Assembly (NCBI GenBank): GCA_963792405.1 | Contig: CAWBVU010000006.1 | Span: 2,027,662 to 2,091,661, forward strand | Direction: 5' to 3' | From: SZUA-442 sp963792405 | Lineage (GTDB): Bacteria; Actinomycetota; Acidimicrobiia; Spongiisociales; UBA5794 | Length of the DNA stretch: 64,000 nt | Shown: piece by piece, positions 9,042-17,880 of the stretch | Numbering within the stretch: the stretch's first letter is position 1 | Layout: the number at the start of each line of letters is the position of its first letter | Notes under the pieces: model-generated | What the model was told of the DNA's origin: nothing | The model's database searches: none | The model's input: only the letters and a program-made list of their open reading frames with translations | Position numbers and translations under genes: made by a program

Positions 9042-9698
9042 ATGGCATCCCGTTCCGTCTCCATCACACCGTCGGAGGGACTCACCCTCCACGCCGACCT
9101 CGGTGAGCCGGAGGGCGAGACACTCGGCACGGTGGTCTTCGCCCATGGCAGCGGCAGCAGCCGCACGAGCCCACGCAACCGGCACATCGCCGACATGCTC
9201 TGTCGGGTCGGCCTCCGCACCGTCCTGCTCGACCTGCTGACCGAGGACGAGGAGGCCGTCGACATCCGCACACGGGAGTTCCGCTTCGACATCCCCCTGC
9301 TCGCAGGTCGCGTCGTGGCCGCCACCGACTGGGTGGGCGAGTCCTTCCCCGCCCAGCCGATCGGCCTGTTCGGTGCGTCGACGGGTGCCGCAGCCGCCCT
9401 GGTCGCCGCAGCGGAGCGTCCGGCAGCGGTCACCGCAGTCGTCTCGCGCGGCGGCCGGCCGGACCTCGCAGGGGAGGCGCTTCCACGCGTCGTCGCACCG
9501 ACACTGCTCATCGTCGGTGGGCGCGATCCGGAGGTGATCGACCTGAACCGTATGGCGAGGTCGATGATGCGGGCGCCGACGTCACTGCACATCGTTCCCG
9601 GCGCGAGCCATCTGTTCGAGGAGCACGGCACCCTCGATGCGGTCGCCCTCCTCACCGCGGAGTGGTTCGTCCACCGCTTCCGCGACGCGGCGACCTGA
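9042..9698 (+). CDS. alpha/beta hydrolase (dienelactone-hydrolase-like)
   Basis: 218 residues starting at ATG 9042 behind CAGGAGGTCGC. The fold is clear from FAHGSGSSRTSPRNRHIAD (oxyanion loop, about residue 32), the nucleophile elbow GLFGASTGAAAAL (Ser in GxSTG, about 112), LLIVGGRDPEVIDLN (acid Asp) and GASHLFEEHG (catalytic His). This is the pattern of small dienelactone-hydrolase-type serine hydrolases often fused or linked to phosphoribosyltransferases in actinobacteria. The substrate is unknown. It is divergent from the PPOX gene and convergent with the acyl-CoA dehydrogenase gene (37-base gap). Confidence 0.8.
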   Translation: MASRSVSITPSEGLTLHADLGEPEGETLGTVVFAHGSGSSRTSPRNRHIADMLCRVGLRTVLLDLLTEDEEAVDIRTREFRFDIPLLAGRVVAATDWVGESFPAQPIGLFGASTGAAAALVAAAERPAAVTAVVSRGGRPDLAGEALPRVVAPTLLIVGGRDPEVIDLNRMARSMMRAPTSLHIVPGASHLFEEHGTLDAVALLTAEWFVHRFRDAAT

Positions 9699-9736
9699 CG
9701 CGATCCCACTCCCTGACCCTGCGGCAGGATCCCCGG

Positions 9737-10879
9737 TCAGAAGCCCATGGTGCGCCCGATGAGTTCCTTCATGATCTCGTTGGTTCCGCCGCCGATGGGA
9801 GTCCACCGCATGTCGACCCACGCCTGCGCGATCGGGGACTCCGTCATGTAGCCGTACCCGCCGTGCAACTGGAGGCACCGGTCGATCGTGCGTTGCTGGA
9901 GGTCGGTCGCCCACCACTTGGCCTTGGCGACGTCCGCGGTCGACAGCACCCCGGCGTTCCAGTCCATGATGCAGCGATCGATGAACTCCTGACCGATGGT
10001 GACCTCCGTCTCCATCTCCGCGAGCGTGAACCGCGAGTGCTGGAAGGTACCGATCGGCTTCCCGAACGCCTCACGCTCCTTGCAGTAGGAGATCGTCGCA
10101 TCGAGCGCGGTGCGGGACGCCGCGAGTGCGGAGGCGGCGATGTACAGCCGCTCCCGGTCGAGCTCCCTGCTCATGAGGTGGAACCCCTGTCCCGGCTTGC
10201 CGATGAGGTTCTCCTTCGGCACTCGGACGTCGTCGAAGAAGACCTCCGCGGTGTCCTGCGCACGCCATCCGATCTTCGACAGCGGCCCGCTCCTCGACAC
10301 GCCGTCCCGGTCGCTCTCGATCGCCAGGAGGGACACACCCCACTGCCCGAGGGCGGGATCGGTGATGCACGAGGCCAGGATGAGGTCGGCGTTCACCCCG
10401 TTCGTCACGAAGGCCTTCCGCCCGTTCACGAGGTAGTGATCCCCCTTGTCCACGGCGGTGCTGGAGAGCGAGGCGAGATCGCTGCCGGCCGATGGCTCGG
10501 TCATCGCGACCGCGAGGATGAGATCTCCTGCGACCATTCCCGGAACCCACGCCTGCTTCTGCTGCTCGGTCCCGAACCTGAGGATGTACGGTGCAATGAC
10601 CGTGCCGTGCACGCCGAACCCGGGGCCCGTGCAGTTCCGCCGGATCAGCTCCTCGGCGAGGATCACGGGGAACCGGAAGTCGTCGATTCCCGCTCCCCCG
10701 TATTCCTCCGGGGCGGAGAGGCACAGGAATCCCTGCGCGCCGGCCTTCCGCCAGACGTCGCGCGGGACGATGCCCGCCTCGATCCATTCGCCATGGAACG
10801 GCGCGATCTCCCGTTCGACGAACGAACGGACCGACGCACGGAACAGGTCGTGCTCCTGGTCGAAGATGGTCCTCTGCAC
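9737..10879 (-). CDS. acyl-CoA dehydrogenase family flavoprotein (candidate prolyl-PCP dehydrogenase)
   Basis: A 380-residue flavoprotein with the full acyl-CoA dehydrogenase layout: N-terminal helical domain (FDQEHDLFRASVRSFV), the FAD-loop AMTEPSAGSDL (about residue 130), KAFVTNG, and the C-terminal helical domain ending LHGGYGYMTESP and GGGTNEIM. A Glu in ELDRERLYIA sits where isovaleryl-type enzymes place the catalytic base. It begins 24 bases after the last NRPS, so co-transcription is likely. In this setting it could oxidise prolyl-S-PCP to pyrrolyl-S-PCP (PltE/RedW role). Caution: by eye the sequence looks more like general long-chain acyl-CoA dehydrogenases than like PltE, so a separate lipid role is possible. 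Confidence 0.85.
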   Translation of the reverse strand: MQRTIFDQEHDLFRASVRSFVEREIAPFHGEWIEAGIVPRDVWRKAGAQGFLCLSAPEEYGGAGIDDFRFPVILAEELIRRNCTGPGFGVHGTVIAPYILRFGTEQQKQAWVPGMVAGDLILAVAMTEPSAGSDLASLSSTAVDKGDHYLVNGRKAFVTNGVNADLILASCITDPALGQWGVSLLAIESDRDGVSRSGPLSKIGWRAQDTAEVFFDDVRVPKENLIGKPGQGFHLMSRELDRERLYIAASALAASRTALDATISYCKEREAFGKPIGTFQHSRFTLAEMETEVTIGQEFIDRCIMDWNAGVLSTADVAKAKWWATDLQQRTIDRCLQLHGGYGYMTESPIAQAWVDMRWTPIGGGTNEIMKELIGRTMGF

Positions 10880-10903
10880 GTCAGATCGTCCTCCCCCGGG
10901 CGA

Positions 10904-13363
10904 TCACGGTGGATCGCCCATCATGCGCCGGATGGTCTCGGCGAGATCCTCGACGGCAGGTGCCTTGAACAGGTCCAGGTGTGGCGCGTCGATCCACTCG
11001 AGGTGGAACTCGGTGGTGTACTCATCCCATCGGACGTGCCAGTCCTTTCCCTCCGCGACCCGTGACTCGGTCGATCGGATCAGCGTGACCGGGGCCCTCG
11101 TCGGCCGCGGCTCGAACGTGCTGAACGCCCTCGAGCATGCCTGGGCGACTCCCGAGTACTTCGCTCGCTCACGTCCCTCGATCCCGCCGAATGATCCATC
11201 CCACCAGATCTGGCCCCGGTTCCGGACTCGGGCCATGACCGCCTTCCCCGTCCCGACGACACCGCGCGTCCGCAGCAGCGCCCTCGCCCTCGCAAGCGTC
11301 GTCGAGGCGCGTGCCGCATCGAGGGGCAGGCCACCGTCGATGACTCCGACCATCTCGACCTCCTCGCCGGCATCCTCGAGCTGGGCAGCCATCTCGAGCG
11401 CAACACTGCCGCCGAAGCAGTACCCGACGAGGCGATACGGCCCGTGGGGCTGGACCCCGCGGAGCTCGGACACATAGCGTGCGGCCATCTCCGGAACGGT
11501 GTCGAGCGGTTCGGTCGCCCCATCGAGACCCACGGGCTCGAGGCCGTAGACCGGCTGGTCGGGACCGAGCCGATCGGCGAGCGGCCGGTAGTACAGGATC
11601 TCACCGCCACCGCCGTGGACGCAGATGATCGGGATCCGATTCCCCTCGGGCTGGATCGGGACGAGGCACCCGGGTCCGTCACCTCCACCACCGTCACCGT
11701 CGAGGGCCTCGGACAGGCTCGCGATCGTCGGTCGCGTGATCAGCGTGCTCAGGGGGAGGGACACGTCGAACTCGTCCTGGATGCGGGCGAAGAGGCGAAC
11801 CGCGCCGAGCGACGTGCCACCCATGGCGAAGAAGTCGTCGTCGATCCCGACGGCATCGACGCCGAGGAGATCGGCCCACATCGAGGCGAGCGCCTCCTGC
11901 GTGGGGCCGGCGGGTGGCCTGAAGGCGGCTCGGGCCCCCTCGGTCGAGGAACCCGGGGACGACAGGAGCCCGGCGAGCCGGCCGGCGTCCTCGACCCGGA
12001 TCCCGCCGATCAGGCCCTCGGGATGCTCCGCGAGGGCGCCGAGCGTCTCGACGAGGGCGTCGAGCACCGAGGCCATCGCGCTCGGCGAGCACCGTCGAGC
12101 GTCGAATCGGGCATGGATGGTCCACTCGTTCCCGAGCGTGACGGCGATCGTGAGGGGGAACGCCGCCGTCACGCCGCTGCGGAAGCTCGACATCGAGAGG
12201 TCACCCGGGGCGGTGACACCTCCTTGGCGAGGGAGGTTCTCGAACACGAGGAACGAGTCGAAGAGGACGCGACCTCCCGGGACCTCGGACCATCCGAGCA
12301 CATCGCCGAGCGACGCGTGCTCGTGGGGTTGCATGGCGAACTGGTCGTCACGCAAGCGGGTGAGCCAGTCCGCCACGCGGGCCGACGGATCGATCGTGGT
12401 GCGCACGGGCACGGCGTTCGAGAGGTACCCGACGGTGCGCTCGACGCCGTGGACCGGTGCGGAGCGACCGGCGACGCTCGTACCGAACACGATGTCGGTC
12501 GTGGACAGGAGCTGGGAGAGCACCAGCGCCCACGCGGCCTGCACGAAGGTGTTGGGTGTGATCCGCAGGTCGGCGGAGACCTCGAGGATGCGGTCGACGA
12601 CCTCGGGTGGCACTGCGGCCGTCGCGGCCGCGGTGTCACGGTCACCCGTCGACCCGACGTACGGGGATTCCGCGCCGAGCACCAACGGCGGGGCGCCCCG
12701 GAATCCGGCGAGGCGGCCGCGCCAGAACGACTCCGTCGATCCGTCGTCCGATGCCGTGGCCCAGGCAACGTAGGTGCGGAGCCCGTCGCGCGGCGGTTCC
12801 TGCGGGGGTTCGAGATCGTCGACGAGGGATCGGTAGTGGGCGAGGACGTCCTCGAGGACGACCGCGGCCGACCACCCATCGCTGAGCAGGTGGTGACACG
12901 TCCAGACGAGCTCGTGGCGCGTGTCCGAGAGCGCGAAGACGACGACGCGCATGGGAGGTACCACCGAGAGGTCGAGACCGGTCCTCCTGTCCTCCTCGAG
13001 GAATGCATCGACGTGGTGCCGCTGCTCGTCGGCGTCCATGCCGCGCACGTCGACCTCGCGGACCTCGACGGTGGCCTCCCGCCACACCACGAGCAGGGGG
13101 TCGGCGTCCTTGCGCTGGTTGATGGTGGACCGCAGCCCCTGATGCGAGGCGATGGTCGCCTGCCACGCCTTCTCCAGCACGCGGAGGTCGAGGGTGCCCT
13201 CGAGGGACACCCGCACCTGGAGGAACCCCGGATCGGTATCAGCGCTCCGGGCGGCCACGAGGAGGAGTGCCTTCTGGTTCGGGAGGAGTGGGAGGATCGC
13301 CTCGACATCCCGCTTCCGGTCTGCTGTCCGGGTCGTCGACGAAGGGGGGGTCGTGGCGGCCAT
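10904..13363 (-). CDS. NRPS 3: condensation - carrier - thioesterase (no A domain)
   Basis: 819 residues from the ATG at 13363 (in TGATG with the upstream stop; a GTG three bases earlier is possible). Domains: condensation (about 25-460) with intact HHLLSDGW (H157, H158, D162); peptidyl carrier (about 485-560) with attachment Ser518 in GGTSLG; thioesterase (about 580-815) with GYCFGG, in which Cys649 occupies the nucleophile position usually held by Ser, an Asp in VIDGGLP and a His in APHLDLF. It follows an epimerase-ending NRPS, so its condensation domain should take a D-configured donor. With no adenylation domain, its carrier must be loaded in trans, or the module only accepts a soluble amine and releases the product. 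Confidence 0.92.
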   Translation of the reverse strand: MAATTPPSSTTRTADRKRDVEAILPLLPNQKALLLVAARSADTDPGFLQVRVSLEGTLDLRVLEKAWQATIASHQGLRSTINQRKDADPLLVVWREATVEVREVDVRGMDADEQRHHVDAFLEEDRRTGLDLSVVPPMRVVVFALSDTRHELVWTCHHLLSDGWSAAVVLEDVLAHYRSLVDDLEPPQEPPRDGLRTYVAWATASDDGSTESFWRGRLAGFRGAPPLVLGAESPYVGSTGDRDTAAATAAVPPEVVDRILEVSADLRITPNTFVQAAWALVLSQLLSTTDIVFGTSVAGRSAPVHGVERTVGYLSNAVPVRTTIDPSARVADWLTRLRDDQFAMQPHEHASLGDVLGWSEVPGGRVLFDSFLVFENLPRQGGVTAPGDLSMSSFRSGVTAAFPLTIAVTLGNEWTIHARFDARRCSPSAMASVLDALVETLGALAEHPEGLIGGIRVEDAGRLAGLLSSPGSSTEGARAAFRPPAGPTQEALASMWADLLGVDAVGIDDDFFAMGGTSLGAVRLFARIQDEFDVSLPLSTLITRPTIASLSEALDGDGGGGDGPGCLVPIQPEGNRIPIICVHGGGGEILYYRPLADRLGPDQPVYGLEPVGLDGATEPLDTVPEMAARYVSELRGVQPHGPYRLVGYCFGGSVALEMAAQLEDAGEEVEMVGVIDGGLPLDAARASTTLARARALLRTRGVVGTGKAVMARVRNRGQIWWDGSFGGIEGRERAKYSGVAQACSRAFSTFEPRPTRAPVTLIRSTESRVAEGKDWHVRWDEYTTEFHLEWIDAPHLDLFKAPAVEDLAETIRRMMGDPP

Positions 13364-16300
13364 CACAGTTCCGCCAGGAACTCGTCGAGGGCGCCCTGGT
13401 CGAGGCCGGCCTCGGGGAAGTCCGAAGGGGTGAATCCTCCGATCCCTGCGTCGCAGCAGTGACCGACGAGGGAGATGAGGGAGGTACGGATCTCATCGAC
13501 GAGCCGAGCCATCGTCGCCCGATCATGGGCTGCGGGGCTGTAGCGACACTCGATCACCAGCGCACCTCCGACCACCGATGCCACCACCTCGATGGGGAAG
13601 AGGCGATCGTCGTCGGCGTGCCGAGATCCCACCGGCTCCTCGGGAACGAGCGTGAACACCGCATCACGCGGCCGATCCAACGCCCGCCCGAGATAGTTCA
13701 CGATGATCTCCGGCTGGGCTTGCCGTCGGATCTCGTCGTCGTGGTCGAGGTGTCGGAGCGCCAGGTACCCCGTGCCCCCTCCCGGGGTGGTGCGGAGGGC
13801 CTCCTTCACCGACTTGAGCGTCGAGCCGGGATCCGGGTCGTCATGCACCGCGATCGGGTAGTGCGCCGTGAACCAGCCCACGGTTCGCGTGACATCGAGC
13901 CCATCGATGTCGTCGCGCCGTCCGTGCGCCTCGAGGGTGAGCCTCCCGACCCCGAAACCGCTCCACCGTGCGGCCGCGCGACCCACGGCGGCGACGAGCA
14001 GGTCTTCCGGCCGTGTCCGGAAGGCCTCATGGGCGGTGGTGAGGAATCGCTCAGAGGTCTCGGCATCGAACTCGATCACGAAGCGCTCGGTGGATCCCTC
14101 GGCTCCGTTGGGGGAGGCCTCTGCGCCATCGGGATCGGCGGCGTCGACGCCCGCGGCGAGCCAGTACTGGCGCTCGGTCGACCGGTCGACGGAACGGAGG
14201 TGCTCCGTCCAGTCCCGGTACGAGGACGTCTTCGGCGGGAGCGCGATCGGCGCGCCACTCCTCACCTGCGCATAGGCGAGCTCGAGGTCGTCGAGCAGGA
14301 TCGTCCAGGACACGATGTCGACCACGAGGTGGTGGGCCACCACCACGAGGAGGTCCGACGGCGCGGCCCCCACGCGAACGAGGAGCGCCCTGACCAGCGG
14401 GCCATCGGCGAGGTCGAGTGCAGCCTGCGCTTCGCGCACGACGCCGTCGACGGCCTCCACGGCGACCTCGACCTCATCGAGGGGAACGTCCGCCTCCTGC
14501 TCGAGGAACTGGCGCCACACCCCGCCGTCGTCGATGAACCGTGCGCGCAGCATGTCGTGGTGGCCGATGAGGGCACGTAGCGCCGACACCAGCGCATCGG
14601 TGTCGAGGTCCTTGGGCACCGCCAACTGCACCGACTGGTTCCACTGGTCGCGATGCACCACTCCGGATTCGAGGAACCACGCCTGGATGGGGGCGAGGCC
14701 GACGTCCCCGGAGAGGGCACCCTGGTCATGGAGGGCCTCGCCGGCGACCTCGGCGACCGCGGCAAGCGAAGCGATCGTCGGGTACGTGGAGACCTGTCCG
14801 GGCTTCAGGTGCACACCGGCCTGGCGTGCGCGCGAGATCATCTGGATGCTGACGATCGAGTCCCCTCCAAGGGCGAAGAAGTCCTCGTGGACACCCACCC
14901 GATCGATGCCCAGCAGCTCCGACCAGATCCTCGCGAGCGTGCGCTCCGCGTCGTTGCGGGGTTCCCGGCCCTCGTCGGAGGTGCGCTGCTCGCTCCGCTG
15001 CGGCGCCGGCAGCGCACGGTGATCGACCTTGCCGTTCGGGAGCCGTGGCAGCTCTCCGATGACGACGACCTGGTCGGGAACCATGAACGAGGGAAGGACG
15101 GTGGCGATCTCGCGACGGAGGCCGTCGGCATCGAAGGCCGCCACATCGACCGGCACCACGTGGGCGACGAGCTGCATGGTGTCGCGTCCCTGCGCCCTCA
15201 TGCCCGACACGACGCACTCGCGAACCGAGGGGGAGGCGACAAGAGCGGACTCCACCGCCGACGTCTCGATGCGATGGCCCCTGATCTTGAGCTGTTCATC
15301 GAGGCGACCGAGGAACAGGAGGGGCCCGTCCTCGGCGTACGCCGCGAGGTCGCCGGTTCGATAGACGCGCTCGGCGGAACCTCGGAGATGCAGCGTCGTG
15401 AACCGCTCCGCTGTCTGGTCGGGCCGGTGGAGGTAGCCGGCGGTGACGCCCTCACCTGCGACGCACAGCTCACCGGCGAACCCTGCGGGGGTTGGGTTCC
15501 CATACCTGTCGACGAGGTGGATCCGTGCTCCCGCGATGGGCCGGCCGATCGGGAGCGGCCTGCGTCGGTCCGCGTCCGTGGCCCGATGGGCCGTACACCA
15601 CACCGTTGCCTCCGTCGGCCCGTACTCGTTGTGGAGCTCCACGCGGGGCACACGCGCCATGTGCGATTCGAGGAGGTCCGGCGGGCTCGCCTCCCCCGCG
15701 ACGATGGCCACCTCCAGCGTGACCGCGTCGGCATCGGGGATCGCCTCGACGAGGAGACGGTACAGGGCGGGCAGGCACAGGAGATGGGTGATCCGCTCGC
15801 CCTGCATGAGGCCGACGAGGGCGTCGACGTCGTGTTCGAGCCCCGGTGTGGGCAGCACGAGCGTGCCACCGGTGAACAGGGTCCAGAAAATGCCTGCGAC
15901 CGAGGAGTCGAAGGAGAACGACGAAAGGAGGAGGAACCTGCCCACGGGTGTCCCGTAATGATGGGGTCTCGCCATGGTCGACTGCACGAGGTTGCGATGG
16001 GTCACGGTCACCCCCTTCGGGCGACCGGTCGAGCCCGACGTGTGGATGACGTAGGCGGGCATCGAGTCGTCGGCTGCCACGAGGGGTGCACGATCCGAGG
16101 ATGGAGCCGCCGTGGGATCCAACGTGACCACCGTGGCGACGTCCACCGCGGGCGGAGCCAGACCATCTCCGGCGATCACCACATCGATGGCGGCATCGAC
16201 GAGCAGCGCCCTGAGGTGGGCCTCGGGATAGGCGGGGTCGAGGGGCACGTACGCCGCTCCGGCCTTCAGCACGCCGACGATCGCCACGATCATCTCGATG

Positions 16301-17880
16301 GATCGATCCATCAGGGTGGCGACCAGTGTTCCGGGGGCGACGCCCCTCGACACGAGCTCGTGCGCGACGGCGTTCGCCCTGCGGTCGAGCTCGGCGTAGG
16401 TGACCTGCTGTCGTTCGAAGACCACGGCGACGCCCTCCGGATTCGAACGCGCCACGGCCTCGATGATCCGATGCGCCATCCTCCCATCCGGTGCGAGTGG
16501 TGGGCCTTCGTCGAGTCGGGCGAGCCGCGCCGCCTCTGCGCCCGACACCAGGTCGAACCGCGCCAGTGGGCGCTCGGGATGGGCGCCGAACTGGTCGAGC
16601 AGCGCCGACATCTGCTCGGCAAGCCGCTCGACGGCGACGTCCGAGAACCGGGCCGTGTCGTACACCACCCTGATGGTGAGCGGAGGCCCGGGAGCGACGA
16701 GGACGGCGAGCGGGTAGTTGCTGTGCTCTGAGAACCCGACAGGCGAGAACTGCACCCGACCATCGTCGAGCCCGTCGGGTGTCCCCTGCGCGAGGCTCTC
16801 GAATACGAAGATGCTCTCGAAGAGGGCATCCCCCGCAGGGATGTCACTCCACCTCTGGACGGAGGCGAGCGGCGTCTGCTCATGGCGTCGCGCCCGCACC
16901 TGGTCCGCCTGCAGGCGCTCGAGCCACGTCGCGAGGGGTGCGGACGGATCGACGTCCACGCGAACGGGGAGGGTGTTGATGAAGAGGCCCACCGCCCTGT
17001 CCGATCCCGCGACGGAGGGATCGCGTCCCGACGACGTCGACCCGAACACGACGTCGCGCTCGAGGGTCCATCGCGAGAGGAGGAGGGCCCACGCGCCGAG
17101 AACGGCGGTATTCAACGTGATCCTGCCGGACGCTGCCATCCGCCGAAGCCGTTGCGCGACGTCGGCGTCGACCTCGACCTCGAGGGATGCGTGACCACGC
17201 CGACCGTCCCCCGGCGGGAGGCCCGGCACCTCGAGGCGATGAGGTGCGGTGAAGCCCTCGAGCCTCGCCCGCCAGAACGCCTCAGCCGTCGACAGGTCGG
17301 CGCTCGTGACGCTGGCGATGAAGTCGCGGTACGGGATGGCGTCGGGAAGGACTGCTGCAGCGCCGGCGACCGCGGCCTCGTAGGCCATCCGGAGCTCGGA
17401 GAGGAGCACCTGGACCGACCACGCATCGGCGATCAGGTGATGACACGTCCAGATCCACTCCCACTCCTCGGGAGCCAGGCGAATGAGGGACATCCGCATG
17501 AGGGGTGCGGCAGCGATGTCGACGCCCGCATCGCGATCCCGCTCGATCACCTCACCCAGGAGGCGCGAACGCCGTTCGGGCGCCTCGTCCCGCCAGTCGA
17601 GGACCGTCCACTGGAGTTCGGCCTCCCGCCTCACCACCTGGAGGGGCGCGTCGAGGCCATCCCATACGAACGCGGTACGGAGTGTGGGATGGCGATCGAC
17701 GAGGACCCCCCATGCCGCCATGAACGCCGCCGCGTCGAGGCTTCCGGTGATCCGTACGCGTGTCTGGTTGACGTAGCTGTGGGCGTCCGCATCGGCGAGG
17801 ACGTGGAAGAGCATGCCCTGCTGGAGGGGTGACAGGGGATAGACGTCCTCGACGTTGTCGATCGCACGCATGGTCGTCAC
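13363..17880 (-). CDS. NRPS 2: condensation - adenylation - carrier - epimerization
   Basis: 1505 residues from GTG 17880, overlapping the upstream stop by four bases (ATG at 17871 is the alternative). Condensation (about 10-450) has HHLIADAW (H147, H148; Ala replaces the usual Gly after Asp). Adenylation (about 480-960) has HTSGSTGRPKG (T614 on), EYGPTEATVW, GDLAAY and NGKVDH. My manual ten-residue specificity reading is D-S-A-C-I-A-E-V-W-K, which I cannot match to a known amino acid. Carrier attachment Ser1008 is in LGGDSI. Epimerization (about 1045-1480) has HHLVVDIVSW (H1183; Ile replaces Gly), EAHGRRDD, TVGWFTAHYP (W1336) and VNYLGR. It therefore installs a D-residue in position two after the starter. 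Confidence 0.93.
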   Translation of the reverse strand: MTTMRAIDNVEDVYPLSPLQQGMLFHVLADADAHSYVNQTRVRITGSLDAAAFMAAWGVLVDRHPTLRTAFVWDGLDAPLQVVRREAELQWTVLDWRDEAPERRSRLLGEVIERDRDAGVDIAAAPLMRMSLIRLAPEEWEWIWTCHHLIADAWSVQVLLSELRMAYEAAVAGAAAVLPDAIPYRDFIASVTSADLSTAEAFWRARLEGFTAPHRLEVPGLPPGDGRRGHASLEVEVDADVAQRLRRMAASGRITLNTAVLGAWALLLSRWTLERDVVFGSTSSGRDPSVAGSDRAVGLFINTLPVRVDVDPSAPLATWLERLQADQVRARRHEQTPLASVQRWSDIPAGDALFESIFVFESLAQGTPDGLDDGRVQFSPVGFSEHSNYPLAVLVAPGPPLTIRVVYDTARFSDVAVERLAEQMSALLDQFGAHPERPLARFDLVSGAEAARLARLDEGPPLAPDGRMAHRIIEAVARSNPEGVAVVFERQQVTYAELDRRANAVAHELVSRGVAPGTLVATLMDRSIEMIVAIVGVLKAGAAYVPLDPAYPEAHLRALLVDAAIDVVIAGDGLAPPAVDVATVVTLDPTAAPSSDRAPLVAADDSMPAYVIHTSGSTGRPKGVTVTHRNLVQSTMARPHHYGTPVGRFLLLSSFSFDSSVAGIFWTLFTGGTLVLPTPGLEHDVDALVGLMQGERITHLLCLPALYRLLVEAIPDADAVTLEVAIVAGEASPPDLLESHMARVPRVELHNEYGPTEATVWCTAHRATDADRRRPLPIGRPIAGARIHLVDRYGNPTPAGFAGELCVAGEGVTAGYLHRPDQTAERFTTLHLRGSAERVYRTGDLAAYAEDGPLLFLGRLDEQLKIRGHRIETSAVESALVASPSVRECVVSGMRAQGRDTMQLVAHVVPVDVAAFDADGLRREIATVLPSFMVPDQVVVIGELPRLPNGKVDHRALPAPQRSEQRTSDEGREPRNDAERTLARIWSELLGIDRVGVHEDFFALGGDSIVSIQMISRARQAGVHLKPGQVSTYPTIASLAAVAEVAGEALHDQGALSGDVGLAPIQAWFLESGVVHRDQWNQSVQLAVPKDLDTDALVSALRALIGHHDMLRARFIDDGGVWRQFLEQEADVPLDEVEVAVEAVDGVVREAQAALDLADGPLVRALLVRVGAAPSDLLVVVAHHLVVDIVSWTILLDDLELAYAQVRSGAPIALPPKTSSYRDWTEHLRSVDRSTERQYWLAAGVDAADPDGAEASPNGAEGSTERFVIEFDAETSERFLTTAHEAFRTRPEDLLVAAVGRAAARWSGFGVGRLTLEAHGRRDDIDGLDVTRTVGWFTAHYPIAVHDDPDPGSTLKSVKEALRTTPGGGTGYLALRHLDHDDEIRRQAQPEIIVNYLGRALDRPRDAVFTLVPEEPVGSRHADDDRLFPIEVVASVVGGALVIECRYSPAAHDRATMARLVDEIRTSLISLVGHCCDAGIGGFTPSDFPEAGLDQGALDEFLAEL

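Noticed and set aside
9713..9740. CTGACC...GGTCAG inverted repeat between convergent hydrolase and dehydrogenase genes
   Set aside because: A six-base stem with a 16-base loop and no U-tract; plausible but not distinguishable from chance.
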